Positions 1-10,247 of a stretch of 64,000 bases of DNA are shown here, piece after piece. Origin of the DNA: Cellulomonas fulva (GTDB lineage Bacteria > Actinomycetota > Actinomycetes > Actinomycetales > Cellulomonadaceae). Made by a program: the position numbers and the translations under genes. Position 1 is the stretch's first letter; every line of letters begins with the position of its first letter. The stretch lies in the NCBI RefSeq assembly GCF_018531375.1, contig NZ_JAHBOH010000001.1, positions 2,418,001 to 2,482,000 on the forward strand, given 5' to 3'. The notes under the pieces are model-generated. The model had not been told where the DNA came from and searched no databases. It was given only the letters and a program-made list of their open reading frames with translations.

Positions 1-404
1 CGGTGGTGAGCACCGGCGTGGACGTGCGGGGCATCGACGTCGGGTCGGGTGCGGAGGTCTGGCGCGCGGTGACCACGATGCGCGTCCGCGGCGTCGTCGC
101 GCAGACCGTGCTGCTCGGGGACGGCCCGCGGTACGCGGCCCTGGACGCCACCGACGGACGGACCCTGTGGTGGCAGGAGCGGCGCTCCGCGCTGCCGTGG
201 ACGCCGCTGACCGACGGGTCCGTGGTGCTGGCGCCGGGCGAGGACGGCGCCGGCGGCGACGCGCCGGGCACGCTCGTCGCGCGCGACCTGCGGGACGGCG
301 GGGCCCTCTGGCAGACCGAGCTCCCGGCGGGGGTACGGAGCCTCGAGACGGTGGGCGGCCTGGTGGTGGGACGGACCGCCGACGGCGTCGTCGTGCTGGG
401 CTGA
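1..404 (+). CDS. PQQ-like beta-propeller repeat protein, C-terminal part
   Basis: The gene is cut by the left edge, so only the last ~134 codons are visible. The reading frame shows repeated blades of the pattern G-x-D-A-x-D-G-R-T-L-W-W and RDLRDGGALWQTELP, which is typical of PQQ-type (BamB-like) propeller repeats. In actinobacteria such repeats usually occur in secreted or membrane-anchored proteins of unknown substrate. No catalytic residues can be named. The N-terminus, where a signal peptide or membrane anchor would be, lies outside the window. A promoter and leucine leader for leuA follow closely, so this gene probably ends its own transcript. Confidence 0.75.
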   Translation, partial: VVSTGVDVRGIDVGSGAEVWRAVTTMRVRGVVAQTVLLGDGPRYAALDATDGRTLWWQERRSALPWTPLTDGSVVLAPGEDGAGGDAPGTLVARDLRDGGALWQTELPAGVRSLETVGGLVVGRTADGVVVLG

Positions 405-427
405 CGGCGCCCCGAGGCGCGGCCGGC

Positions 428-458
428 TTGCCCGCCACGGCCCTCGTCGTTGTAGTGT
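428..458 (+). promoter_or_regulatory. Predicted promoter of the leuA leader
   Basis: A TTGCCC hexamer (428-433) and a TAGTGT hexamer (453-458) are separated by 19 nt. The -10 ends 6 nt before the GTG of the leader peptide, so transcription would start at or next to that GTG and the leader would be translated without a 5' UTR. The -35 match is weak and the spacer is long. Confidence 0.45.
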
Positions 459-464
459 GACGGC

Positions 465-515
465 GTGCAGACCAGCGTGAGCCTCCTTCTTCGCTGCCGC
501 GGCGAGGCCTTCTAG
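465..515 (+). CDS. Leucine-codon leader peptide (leuA attenuator)
   Basis: A 16-codon reading frame (or 12 codons from the second GTG at 477) encodes VQTSVSLLLRCRGEAF and stops at TAG 513-515. It holds three consecutive leucine codons, CTC-CTT-CTT (483-491); CTT is rare in this GC-rich sequence. It lies directly upstream of leuA, and its end overlaps the first arm of a perfect 11-bp hairpin. This is the layout of transcription attenuation by leucyl-tRNA-dependent ribosome stalling, a control known for amino-acid biosynthesis genes in actinobacteria. The peptide itself should have no other function. Confidence 0.75.
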   Translation: MQTSVSLLLRCRGEAF

Positions 516-533
516 GCCGGATCCTCGCCGCGG
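497..533 (+). promoter_or_regulatory. leuA attenuator hairpin
   Basis: The perfect inverted repeat CCGCGGCGAGG (497-507) / CCTCGCCGCGG (523-533) has a 15-nt loop that contains the leader stop codon. No U tract follows. A ribosome stalled on the leucine codons at 483-491 would sit just upstream and could cover the start of the first arm. A completed leader would let the stem form before leuA is transcribed. Confidence 0.65.
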
Positions 534-552
534 TGTTCGGTGTGCCGGCTGA

Positions 553-2364
<1,812 letters not shown>

Positions 2365-2627
2365 CCTCGTCGGGCCGGCGCGGCCGGTCGCTCCCACCGA
2401 GCCTTCCGGGGACGGCACCACCCTTCGTCGTACCCCGGCGGCGCGCCGCACGTCCGTGAGCACCCCCACGGGACGTGCCCGTGCGCGACCCTGCGCCGCC
2501 GGCGCCCGATCGACTCGTCGCCCACCACCCCTCGGGACGACGAGCCACGTCGAGGCGCCGGCGGCGCGGGTACCCCCGCGACCGCGCGGTGCGGGGCGAT
2601 GTCGGTGCGGTGAGGGAGGATGGACGG

Positions 2628-3359
2628 GTGAGCCTCTACCGCGACGAGGCGATCGTGCTGCGCACCCACAAGCTGGGGGAGGCCGACCGCATCGTCACCC
2701 TCCTGACCCGCCAGCACGGCAAGGTGCGCGCGGTCGGCAAGGGCGTCCGCCGCACGACGTCGCGGTTCGGCTCGCGCCTCGAGCCGTTCATGCACGTGGA
2801 CCTGCAACTCTCCACGGGCCGCAACCTCGACATCGTGACGCAGGCGGAGACGCTCGGTCCGTACGGGCGGGCGCTCGCGGCGGACTACGCCCTGTACACG
2901 GTCGGCACCGCGATGCTGGAGACCGCCGACCGGCTGGTCGAGGCCGAGCACGAGCCCGCGCTGCAGCAGTACTGGCTGCTCGTCGGGGCTGTGCGCGCGC
3001 TCGCGACGCGGGAGCACGCCCCCGGCCTGGTGCTCGACTCCTACCTGCTGCGCGCGCTGGCCGTCGCCGGCTGGGCGCCGAGCTTCGCGGACTGCGCGCG
3101 CTGCGGTGATCCCGGCCCGCACCAGGCGTTCAACGTCTCGTCGGGCGGCGCGGTGTGCTCGCGGTGCCGCCCGCCGGGCTCGGCGTCGCCGGCGCCGGAG
3201 ACCTTCGGGCTGCTCTCGGCGCTGATCGCGGGCGACTGGGTGGTCGCGGACGCGAGCGCCGAGCGGCACCGCGGTGAGGCGGCCGGGCTGGTCGCCGCGT
3301 TCAGCCAGTTCCATCTGGAGCGCCACCTGCGTTCCCTGCCGCACGTCGAGCGCGTCTGA
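2628..3359 (+). CDS. recO: DNA repair protein RecO
   Basis: RecO helps RecF/RecR load RecA on SSB-coated single-stranded DNA in gap repair. The 243-aa protein starts with [19 protein letters not shown], the typical N-terminal OB fold, and has the conserved [14 protein letters not shown] stretch. Two CxxC pairs (CARC about 162-165 and CSRC about 182-185) form the C-terminal zinc-binding site. I chose the GTG at 2628 because GGAGGA (2615-2620) lies 7 nt before it and the family begins there; longer in-frame extensions upstream look non-coding. The 263-nt gap after leuA holds nothing recognisable. recO followed by uppS is a common actinobacterial pair. Confidence 0.95.
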   Translation: MSLYRDEAIVLRTHKLGEADRIVTLLTRQHGKVRAVGKGVRRTTSRFGSRLEPFMHVDLQLSTGRNLDIVTQAETLGPYGRALAADYALYTVGTAMLETADRLVEAEHEPALQQYWLLVGAVRALATREHAPGLVLDSYLLRALAVAGWAPSFADCARCGDPGPHQAFNVSSGGAVCSRCRPPGSASPAPETFGLLSALIAGDWVVADASAERHRGEAAGLVAAFSQFHLERHLRSLPHVERV

Positions 3360-3438
3360 GACCCACCCGCCCCACCCCGCACGCCGCACGCCGGGCCGGG
3401 CGCGGGGCTGCCGTGGCGGACCCGGCACAATGGGCCGC

Positions 3439-4221
3439 GTGGTGAAGCCTCTGGTCGACCCGTACCCGCACCCGTCCGGCGCGCAGCCGCCCGCCATCCC
3501 GCAGCAGTTCGTGCCGCGCCACGTGGCGGTGGTCATGGACGGCAACGGTCGGTGGGCGAACGCGCGCGGCCTGAGCCGCATCGAGGGCCACAAGGCGGGG
3601 GAGGCGTCGCTGCTCGACGTGGTGGCCGGCGCGATCGAGATCGGCGTCGAGTACGTCTCGGCGTACGCGTTCTCGACCGAGAACTGGAGCCGCTCGCCCG
3701 AGGAGGTGCGCTTCCTCATGGGCTTCAACCGGGACGTCCTGCGGCGCCGCCGGGACCTCATGAGCTCGTGGGGGGTGCGCGTCCGGTGGGCCGGGCGGCG
3801 CCCGCGGCTGTGGCGCTCGGTCATCACCGAGCTGGAGACCGCCGAGGAGCTCACGCGCGAGAACACGCGGTGCACTCTGACCATGTGCGTCAACTACGGC
3901 GGGCGCGCGGAGATCGCCGACGCCGCGGCGGCGCTCGGCCGGGACGTCGCCGCCGGCCGGGTCAACCCGGACCGGGTCACGGAGAAGGTGTTCGCGCGGT
4001 ACCTCGACGAGCCGGACCTCCCGGACGTCGACCTGTTCCTGCGCTCGTCCGGGGAGCAGCGGATCTCGAACTTCATGATCTGGCAGGCCGCGTACGCCGA
4101 GCTCGTCTTCCTGGACGAGCCGTGGCCGGACGTCGACCGGCGCCACCTGTGGCGCGCCGTCGAGGAGTACGCCCGCCGGGACCGGCGCTACGGCGGGGCG
4201 GTCGACGCGCCCCGGGCCTGA
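3439..4221 (+). CDS. uppS: Isoprenyl transferase (undecaprenyl diphosphate synthase family)
   Basis: Cis-prenyltransferase that adds isopentenyl units to make the long-chain polyprenyl diphosphate carrying cell-wall precursors. Key motifs are visible: [10 protein letters not shown] near the N-terminus with the catalytic Asp, the AFSTENW block, and the C-terminal [19 protein letters not shown] with the RxSG and SNF signatures. Length (about 260 aa) is normal. Start choice: a CACAAT -10-like hexamer (3426-3431) ends 7 nt before GTG 3439, suggesting a leaderless message. The ATG at 3430 overlaps that hexamer and lacks a ribosome site, so it is less likely. GTG 3442 is a further alternative. Confidence 0.95.
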   Translation: MVKPLVDPYPHPSGAQPPAIPQQFVPRHVAVVMDGNGRWANARGLSRIEGHKAGEASLLDVVAGAIEIGVEYVSAYAFSTENWSRSPEEVRFLMGFNRDVLRRRRDLMSSWGVRVRWAGRRPRLWRSVITELETAEELTRENTRCTLTMCVNYGGRAEIADAAAALGRDVAAGRVNPDRVTEKVFARYLDEPDLPDVDLFLRSSGEQRISNFMIWQAAYAELVFLDEPWPDVDRRHLWRAVEEYARRDRRYGGAVDAPRA

Positions 4222-4262
4222 CGGCCCACCGCGGTGTCGGCCGCCGTCGCTACGGTGACGTC

Positions 4263-4610
4263 ATGGCACTCACGGTGGGGATGATCACGTTCGACACGCG
4301 GGACGCGGTGGCGCTCGCGGCGTGGTGGGCACGGCAGCTCGGCGGGACGGTGCACGACGAGTCGGAGGGCTGGTTCGTCATCGTGACGGACGTGCGCGGC
4401 GTCGGGCAGGTCGCGTTCCAGCGGGTCGAGGACCCGACGCCGGGCAAGAACCGCGTGCACCTGGACCTCGGCTCCGAGGACCCGGCGGCCGAGGTGGCGC
4501 GCCTGCTCGCGGACGGCGCCTCCCTGGTGGCGCGGCACGACGAGCACGGCTTCGCCTGGACGGTGCTCGCGGACCCGGAGGGCAACCAGTTCTGCGTGGC
4601 GCCGGGCTGA
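4263..4610 (+). CDS. VOC (glyoxalase-like) family protein
   Basis: Small 115-aa protein of the vicinal oxygen chelate fold, starting MALTVGMITFDTRDAVALAAWWA and ending WTVLADPEGNQFCVAPG, the usual last strand of glyoxalase/bleomycin-resistance-like proteins. The usual metal-ligand pattern is incomplete, so catalysis cannot be assigned; such proteins often bind small molecules. The ATG lies 6 nt after a TACGGT hexamer (4251-4256), so the mRNA is probably leaderless and the gene transcribed alone, not with uppS. A second, different VOC protein lies at 58969-59361. Confidence 0.85.
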   Translation: MALTVGMITFDTRDAVALAAWWARQLGGTVHDESEGWFVIVTDVRGVGQVAFQRVEDPTPGKNRVHLDLGSEDPAAEVARLLADGASLVARHDEHGFAWTVLADPEGNQFCVAPG

Positions 4611-4677
4611 CGCGTCGGCGTCGCGGTGGCGTCAGCTCGGCCCCGCCCGGTGCAGCCCGGCCGGGTGCGGGACCGGC

Positions 4678-5409
4678 TCAGTCCGGCGGCCGGGCCTCGT
4701 CGGAGCGCGCGGCGCGGTGCTGGTGGTGCGGGCGGTGCAGGTCCGGCTCGTCGTCCACGGAGGTCCACAGCGGCTCGCCGAGGACGTCGTCGATGCTGCG
4801 CACGTGGCGCCCGCCCTCGTCGGCGTGCCGCCCGTGCGTCTCCGGCGGCTCGAGCGACTCGTACGCCTCCGCCTCCTCCCGGGCGTGGCGCAGCATGCGG
4901 CGCCGGAAGAACCACGACCCCAGGACCACCAGCCCCGCGAGCACGGCGGCCAGGAGCCAGGGGGACGTCGCCACCAGCCGGATCGCGCCCCACACGGCGG
5001 AGAGCCCGACCGTGGCCCAGACGATGCCCCAGGCGAGTGCGCCGGGAAGGGTCGCGATCGTGAACCGCAGGTAGCGCATCCGGATCAGGCCGGACGCGGC
5101 GAAGACGGCCGTCTGGACGCCGAAGGTGAGGAACGCGAACGTCACGGCGAAGGGGCCCCACCGCCGGACGAGCTCGAGGCCGCGCTGCGCGGCGCGCGTG
5201 CTGGTCCACACCTCGAGGTGCGTGATGGTCGACCGCCACCACGCGTAGCCCTTGTCGCTCGAGTGGACCGTCCGGGCGCCGCGGACCACGCCTCGTCCCG
5301 CCCAGTAGGTCGCGTGGGACCGGGCGAGGGCGACCAGGAACAGGGCGCCGATCGCGACGCCGATCGACGCGGCCCCCAGGCCGAAGGCGTCGAGGGGGTC
5401 GTTGTCCAC
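4678..5409 (-). CDS. Membrane protein, likely DedA/VTT (SNARE-associated) family
   Basis: The 243-aa protein has about four hydrophobic segments: residues ~10-28, ~88-108, ~120-142 and ~150-168. The middle region ([20 protein letters not shown] followed by a Pro-Gly-Ala segment) resembles the VTT/DedA domain linked to lipid scrambling or membrane homeostasis. The C-terminal ~75 residues are charged and His-rich (PHHQH) and should be cytoplasmic. The gene lies divergently from glyS. The family call is from pattern recognition; a generic membrane protein is the alternative. Confidence 0.65.
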   Translation of the reverse strand: MDNDPLDAFGLGAASIGVAIGALFLVALARSHATYWAGRGVVRGARTVHSSDKGYAWWRSTITHLEVWTSTRAAQRGLELVRRWGPFAVTFAFLTFGVQTAVFAASGLIRMRYLRFTIATLPGALAWGIVWATVGLSAVWGAIRLVATSPWLLAAVLAGLVVLGSWFFRRRMLRHAREEAEAYESLEPPETHGRHADEGGRHVRSIDDVLGEPLWTSVDDEPDLHRPHHQHRAARSDEARPPD

Positions 5410-5581
5410 GCGCGCATCCTACGAAGTCGGCGCGCCGGCGGGCGGGACCGAGGTTGCGCCCCCGGGATTCCCGGCGGGCCCGGGCGGCGCGGGCCGGTAC
5501 CCTGGGCGGGCGCCGCGGCAGCCCGCGGCATCCCCGGTCGCGACACCCAGTCGCGGCACGTCGACCTGGAGTGATCGCACC

Positions 5582-6967
5582 GTGGCAGCCCCCTCTCGCC
5601 TGGATTCCGTCGTCTCCCTCGCCAAGCGGCGCGGGTTCGTGTTCCCCAGCGGCGAGATCTACGGCGGTACGCGCTCGGCCTGGGACTACGGGCCGCTGGG
5701 CGTCGAGCTCAAGGAGAACATCAAGCGCCAGTGGTGGCGTGCGATGGTGACGAGCCGGGACGACATCGTCGGCCTGGACTCCTCCGTCATCCTGCCGCGC
5801 CAGGTGTGGGTGGCCTCCGGCCACGTGGGCGTCTTCACCGACCCGCTGACGGAGTGCCTGTCCTGCCACAAGCGGTTCCGCGAGGACCAGATGCTCGAGG
5901 AGTTCGAGGAGCGCAAGGGTCACGCGCCCGAGGGCGGGCTGGCCGGCATCGCGTGCCCGAGCTGCGGCACCCGCGGTCAGTGGACCGAGCCGCGCGACTT
6001 CAACATGATGCTCAAGACGTACCTCGGCCCGGTCGAGGACGAGTCCGGCCTGCACTACCTGCGGCCCGAGACCGCGCAGGGCATCTTCGTGAACTTCAAG
6101 AACGTCTACACGGCCGCCCGCATGAAGCCGCCGTTCGGCATCGGCCAGATCGGCAAGTCGTTCCGCAACGAGATCACGCCCGGCAACTTCATCTTCCGGA
6201 CGCGCGAGTTCGAGCAGATGGAGATGGAGTTCTTCGTCGAGCCGGGCAGCGACGAGACGTGGCACCAGTACTGGATCGACTTCCGCACCGACTGGTACGT
6301 GGACCTCGGGCTCAGCCGGGACAACCTGCGGCACTACGAGCACCCGGCCGAGAAGCTGTCGCACTACTCCAAGCGCACGGTCGACATCGAGTACCGGTTC
6401 GGCTTCCAGGGCAGCGAGTGGGGCGAGCTCGAGGGCATCGCGAACCGCACCGACTTCGACCTGTCGACCCACAGCGAGCACTCGGGTCAGGACCTGTCGT
6501 TCTTCGACCAGGCCAAGAACGAGCGCTACGTGCCCTACGTCATCGAGCCCGCCGCCGGTCTGACGCGCAGCCTCATGGCGTTCCTGGTCGAGTCCTACAC
6601 GGAGGACGAGGCGCCCAACACCAAGGGCGGGGTGGACACGCGCGTCGTGCTCAAGCTCGACCCGCGCCTCGCCCCGGTCAAGGCGGCGGTGCTCCCGCTG
6701 TCGCGCAACGAGCAGCTCAGCCCCAAGGCGCGTGACCTCGCGGCCGAGCTGCGCAAGCACTGGAACGTCGACTTCGACGACGCCGGTGCCATCGGCCGCC
6801 GCTACCGCCGCCAGGACGAGATCGGCACGCCGTTCTGCATCACGGTGGACTTCGACACGCTGGACGACCAGGCCGTGACGATCCGTCACCGCGACGACAT
6901 GTCCCAGCAGCGCGTCGCGCTCGACCAGGTGACGTCCTACCTGGCACCCCGCCTCCTGGGCGCCTGA
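5582..6967 (+). CDS. glyS: Glycine-tRNA ligase (homodimeric class II)
   Basis: Charges tRNA-Gly with glycine. The 461-aa protein is the single-chain bacterial/eukaryotic-like type: it begins with [17 protein letters not shown], contains the class II motif 2 region ([21 protein letters not shown]) and motif 3 (GLTRSLMAF), and ends in an anticodon-binding domain (about 365-461). A CxxC pair (LSCHKRF) and a second (CPSCGTRG) sit in the inserted domain. GTG 5582 is preceded by CTGGAG at ~10 nt. A perfect 15-bp hairpin follows the stop codon. No T-box leader was seen in the 170-nt upstream gap. Confidence 0.96.
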   Translation: MAAPSRLDSVVSLAKRRGFVFPSGEIYGGTRSAWDYGPLGVELKENIKRQWWRAMVTSRDDIVGLDSSVILPRQVWVASGHVGVFTDPLTECLSCHKRFREDQMLEEFEERKGHAPEGGLAGIACPSCGTRGQWTEPRDFNMMLKTYLGPVEDESGLHYLRPETAQGIFVNFKNVYTAARMKPPFGIGQIGKSFRNEITPGNFIFRTREFEQMEMEFFVEPGSDETWHQYWIDFRTDWYVDLGLSRDNLRHYEHPAEKLSHYSKRTVDIEYRFGFQGSEWGELEGIANRTDFDLSTHSEHSGQDLSFFDQAKNERYVPYVIEPAAGLTRSLMAFLVESYTEDEAPNTKGGVDTRVVLKLDPRLAPVKAAVLPLSRNEQLSPKARDLAAELRKHWNVDFDDAGAIGRRYRRQDEIGTPFCITVDFDTLDDQAVTIRHRDDMSQQRVALDQVTSYLAPRLLGA

Positions 6968-6985
6968 CCGACCGCGCACCACGCT

Positions 6986-7020
6986 CGCCGAGGTCGTCGG
7001 ACCCCCCGACGACCTCGGCG
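6986..7020 (+). terminator. Intrinsic-like terminator hairpin after glyS
   Basis: Perfect 15-bp inverted repeat CGCCGAGGTCGTCGG (6986-7000) / CCGACGACCTCGGCG (7006-7020) with a 5-nt loop, starting 18 nt after the glyS stop. There is no U tract, as is usual for actinobacterial hairpin terminators. Confidence 0.75.
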
Positions 7021-7045
7021 ACCGGTGTGCCGGGCGAGCGGGTCG

Positions 7046-7057
7046 TGACATCTGTCA
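7046..7057 (+). promoter_or_regulatory. Putative operator of the exporter operon (TGACA-tc-TGTCA)
   Basis: Perfect dyad TGACATCTGTCA lies 59 nt before the ABC ATPase start. It could be the binding site of the NarL/DesR-type response regulator encoded at the end of the same cluster, giving autoregulation. This link is inferred from position and symmetry only. Confidence 0.4.
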
Positions 7058-7116
7058 TGCGGGGTCGGTGACGGGCGGCGGGGGAACGGCCCGGGCGCGG
7101 TCGCCAGGATCGAGTC

Positions 7117-8115
7117 ATGACCTCCACCGACACCCTCGCGTCGCCGGCACGGACCGGCGACGCCCCGCTCGCGATCGACCTGCGCGGGCTGCACAAGTCG
7201 TTCGGTCCGGTGCGCGCGGTCGCGGGGCTGGACCTCGCGGTGCGGCCCGGTGAGGTCGTCGCGTTCCTCGGGCCCAACGGCGCGGGCAAGACGACGACCA
7301 TCGACATGCTGCTCGGTCTCGCCGAGCCGGACAGCGGCCACGTGCGCGTGCTGGGCATGGACCCGTCGGACGCCATCGCCGCGGGCCGCGTCTCCGCGGT
7401 GATGCAGACCGGCGGCCTGCTCAAGGACCTCACCGTGGCGGAGACCGTGCGGCTGAGCGCGTCGTTCTTTGGCGCGCCCGCCGCCGCGGTGACCGACGCG
7501 ATGGCGCGCGCCGGCATCGCCGAGATCGCCGAGCGCCGCGTCGGCACGTGCTCGGGCGGTCAGCAGCAGCGGCTGCGGTTCGCGCTCGCGCTGCTCCCGG
7601 ACCCGGACCTCATCGTGCTCGACGAGCCGACGACCGGCATGGACGTCGAGGGCCGGCGCGAGTTCTGGACCGCGCTGCGGGCCGACGCCGCGCGCGGCCG
7701 GACGATCGTGTTCGCCACGCACTACCTCGAGGAGGCCGACGCCTACGCCGACCGCGTCGTGATGGTGAGCCACGGCAGCGTGGTCGCCGACGGATCGGCC
7801 GCGCAGGTCAAGGCGCTCACGGCCGGCCGGGTCGTGTCCGCGACGGTCGCGGGCGGCGTGGACGCCGCGCTGCAGGCCGCCCTGCACGCCGTGCCCGGGG
7901 TCGTGGACGTCGAGGTGCGGCGCGACCGGCTCGTCGTGCGCACCACGGACTCCGACGCGCTCGCGCGCCACCTGCTGACCGCGACCGCGGCCACCGACCT
8001 CGAGATCACGGCGCGCGGGCTGGAGGACGCCTTCCTCGCGCTCACGGGTGACGCCGTCACCCCGACGAGCACGCCCGCCCCGACCACCACGACGACCCCC
8101 GGGAGCACCCGATGA
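7117..8115 (+). CDS. ABC transporter ATP-binding protein (ABC-2 exporter)
   Basis: ATPase subunit of an export system, 332 aa. Walker A GPNGAGKTTT (about 51-60), signature CSGGQQQR (about 145-152), Walker B LIVLDEP and the H-loop FATHYLEEAD are all present, as in CcmA/drug-resistance ATPases. The C-terminal ~90 residues form the extra domain common in this group, ending in a Pro/Thr-rich tail. Its stop overlaps the permease start (ATGA, 8112-8115), so the two are translationally coupled. A two-component system follows, suggesting the exporter responds to membrane or antibiotic stress. The substrate is unknown. Confidence 0.93.
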   Translation: MTSTDTLASPARTGDAPLAIDLRGLHKSFGPVRAVAGLDLAVRPGEVVAFLGPNGAGKTTTIDMLLGLAEPDSGHVRVLGMDPSDAIAAGRVSAVMQTGGLLKDLTVAETVRLSASFFGAPAAAVTDAMARAGIAEIAERRVGTCSGGQQQRLRFALALLPDPDLIVLDEPTTGMDVEGRREFWTALRADAARGRTIVFATHYLEEADAYADRVVMVSHGSVVADGSAAQVKALTAGRVVSATVAGGVDAALQAALHAVPGVVDVEVRRDRLVVRTTDSDALARHLLTATAATDLEITARGLEDAFLALTGDAVTPTSTPAPTTTTTPGSTR

Positions 8116-8963
8116 CCGGCACGACGACCACCACGTCCACGACGAGCGCCACCCTGGCCGACCCCACCGACCCCGCCGACCGCACGGCCGCACGTGCCGG
8201 CGAGCGCGTAGCCCGCACCGGACCGGCGCGCGGACTGGTGAACCTGCCGTACCTCGCGATCGAGCTGCGCCGCGTCCTGCGCAACCGCCGCACGGTGGTC
8301 TTCACGCTCGCGATGCCGCCGGTGTTCTTCCTGCTGTTCGGGACGGTCGGCGACTACCAGACGCAGCGGGCGGGCTACGGCAACGTGACCGCGTGGGTGA
8401 TGGTGTCGATGGCGCTGTACGGGGCGCTGCTCGCCACGACCAACGGGGGCGCCAGCGTCTCGGTCGAGCGCGCGCAGGGCTGGACGCGCCAGCTGCGGCT
8501 GACGCCGCTGCGTCCCGCGACGTACGTGACGACGAAGGTGCTCGTCGCGATGATCCTGGCGCTCGCCTCGATGGTGATCACCACCGTCGTCGGTCTCGCG
8601 TCCGGCGCGGACGCGCCCGTGGGCCGGCTCGTCGCCGCCCTCGTCGTCGGCTGGGTGGGCTCGGCCGTGTTCGCGGCGTTCGGCCTGTTCATGGGCTACC
8701 TGCTGCCGTCGGAGAACGTCATGCAGGTCCTCGGCCCGGTGCTCGCGCTGCTGTCCTTCGCGGGCGGGCTGTTCATGCCGCTCGGCGACGGCGTGTTCGC
8801 GACGGTCGCACGGTTCATGCCGACGTACGGCCTCGCCGAGCTCACGCGCGCGCCGATCGGTGGCGACTTCTCGTGGTGGGCCGTCGTCAACGTCGTCGTG
8901 TGGGGGGCGGTGTTCGTGTGGGGCGCCGCATGGCGCTTCCGCCGGGACACGGCGCGCGTCTGA
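8112..8963 (+). CDS. ABC-2 type transporter permease
   Basis: Membrane subunit of the exporter, 283 aa, with about six helices: ~52-72, ~95-115, ~140-165, ~170-195, ~200-222 and ~250-275. It has the ABC-2 family feel: RRTVVFTLAMPPVFFLLFG near the first helix and MPTYGLAELTRAPIGG before the last. The first ~35 residues are Thr/Ala-rich and low in complexity. The start overlaps the ATPase stop. It is followed by the sensor kinase and response regulator; 90 nt separate the permease stop from the predicted kinase start, with a promoter-like element between them. Confidence 0.9.
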   Translation: MTGTTTTTSTTSATLADPTDPADRTAARAGERVARTGPARGLVNLPYLAIELRRVLRNRRTVVFTLAMPPVFFLLFGTVGDYQTQRAGYGNVTAWVMVSMALYGALLATTNGGASVSVERAQGWTRQLRLTPLRPATYVTTKVLVAMILALASMVITTVVGLASGADAPVGRLVAALVVGWVGSAVFAAFGLFMGYLLPSENVMQVLGPVLALLSFAGGLFMPLGDGVFATVARFMPTYGLAELTRAPIGGDFSWWAVVNVVVWGAVFVWGAAWRFRRDTARV

Positions 8964-8999
8964 GCCCCGGCGGTCAGCGGCGTGGGTACGGCGGCTACG

Positions 9000-9059
9000 G
9001 TGAGCCCTGCTGGCGTAGGCCCGGCTGGCGTGAGCCCGGCTAGCGTGAGCACCGTGACG
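9000..9059 (+). repeat. Four degenerate 15-bp tandem units at the kinase promoter/start
   Basis: Units 9000-9014, 9015-9029, 9030-9044 and 9045-9059 share the pattern GTGAGCCCGGCTGGC. The third and fourth contain the TAGCGT -10-like hexamer (9041-9046) and the chosen GTG start (9054). The repeat keeps frame with the kinase and would encode V-S-P-A-G-like pentads if translation started earlier. Unit 4 is strongly diverged. Confidence 0.7.
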
Positions 9060-10247
9060 TCCCCCAGCCCCGACCGCCTCGAGCAGGGGTCGCCGATCTT
9101 CACCCCGTGGCGGCGCGGGCGCCGGGCGATGCGGGTCATCGGGCCCGTGATGGGCATCGTGTGGGTCGTCTTCCTGGTCCAGCCGCTGCGAGCGGCGTGG
9201 GACAGCGGCCCGGGCGCGGCCCGCTGGGTCTCGGTGGTCGCGGTCGTGGCGCTCGCGCTGAGCTTCGCGTTCGTCGTCGTCCGGTACGCCCGGCCCTACG
9301 CGGACGGGATGTCCCGGGACCGCGCGGTGGCGTTCCTGGTCGGGCAGGTGGTCCTCGTCGGGCTGTCGACGATCGCGGCGGACCAGGTCGGCCTCGTCGG
9401 GCTGGTGTTCGTGTGCGTGTCGGGGGTGTTCCTGCTGCGCGGGCCGGCGGTGCTGGGCGTCGCGGTGCTCGCCTCTCTCGCGATCGTGGTGGTGCCGCGG
9501 GTCGCGGGCTGGGACCCCATCGACGACCTCGTGGTCTCGGTGGTCCTCAGCACGGTCGCGATGTTCGGGTTCACCCAGCTCGTGCGGCGCAACCGGCAGC
9601 TCCAGCTCGCGCAGGACGAGGTGGCGGTCCTCGCGGTGGAGCGCGAGCGCGAGCGGATCGCGCGGGACATGCACGACATCCTCGGGCACAGCCTCACCGT
9701 CATCTCGGTCAAGGCCGAGCTCGCGGCCCGGCTGCTGGACCGGGACCCGGAGCGGGCGCGGGGGGAGGTGCTCGAGGTCCAGCAGCTCGCCCGCTCGGCG
9801 CTCGCGGACGTGCGCGGGATGGTCACCGCCACGCGCGCGGTGACGCTCGCGGGCGAGCTGGCCGGGGCGCGGCTCGCACTGGACTCCGCGGGGGTGCAGG
9901 CGACGCTGCCGGGCAGTGTCGAGGAGGTGCCGGAGGACCTGCGCGAGCTGTTCGCGTGGGGGCTGCGCGAGGGGACGACGAACGTGCTCCGGCACGCCGG
10001 TGCGCGGCGCGTCGTGGTGGTCATGGACGCGCGCACGCTGATCGTCGACGACGACGGCGCGGGTCCGCCGGACGCCGCGGCCGCGCAGGACTCCCACGGG
10101 CTGCTGGGCCTCACCGAGCGCGCCCGGCGTGCGGGCGCCCGGGTCGAGGTCGGTGCGAGCCCGATCGGCGGCTACCGGCTGCTGGTGACGCGCGACGGGG
10201 GAGCACCCGGGCCCGCGGGGACCCCGGACGGGCGGACCGACGCATGA
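9054..10247 (+). CDS. Sensor histidine kinase, DesK/NarL-partner type
   Basis: Membrane sensor of 397 aa. Five or so helices occupy residues ~25-170. A cytoplasmic HisKA_3 domain follows, with RIARDMHDILGHSLT carrying the phospho-accepting His207, then an HATPase domain with N-box LREGTTNVLRHA and a GLLGLTERARRAGA block near the end. GTG 9054 is chosen because TAGCGT (9041-9046) ends 7 nt before it, predicting a leaderless start; in-frame upstream codons fall in a 15-bp repeat. The last four bases overlap the regulator start (ATGA). It probably controls the exporter upstream. Confidence 0.9.
   Translation: MTSPSPDRLEQGSPIFTPWRRGRRAMRVIGPVMGIVWVVFLVQPLRAAWDSGPGAARWVSVVAVVALALSFAFVVVRYARPYADGMSRDRAVAFLVGQVVLVGLSTIAADQVGLVGLVFVCVSGVFLLRGPAVLGVAVLASLAIVVVPRVAGWDPIDDLVVSVVLSTVAMFGFTQLVRRNRQLQLAQDEVAVLAVERERERIARDMHDILGHSLTVISVKAELAARLLDRDPERARGEVLEVQQLARSALADVRGMVTATRAVTLAGELAGARLALDSAGVQATLPGSVEEVPEDLRELFAWGLREGTTNVLRHAGARRVVVVMDARTLIVDDDGAGPPDAAAAQDSHGLLGLTERARRAGARVEVGASPIGGYRLLVTRDGGAPGPAGTPDGRTDA

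Noticed and set aside
465..515. Cysteine-responsive leader peptide (one Cys codon next to Arg codons)
   Set aside because: There is only one Cys codon but three consecutive Leu codons, and the downstream gene is leuA, so leucine is the relevant amino acid.
5410..5581. T-box riboswitch before glyS
   Set aside because: No specifier loop, T-box sequence or antiterminator pattern is visible in the 172-nt gap.
4250..7051. A 933-codon minus-strand frame across glyS
   Set aside because: It runs antisense to glyS, whose aminoacyl-tRNA synthetase motifs are intact, and through several unrelated genes; its composition is typical of a shadow frame.
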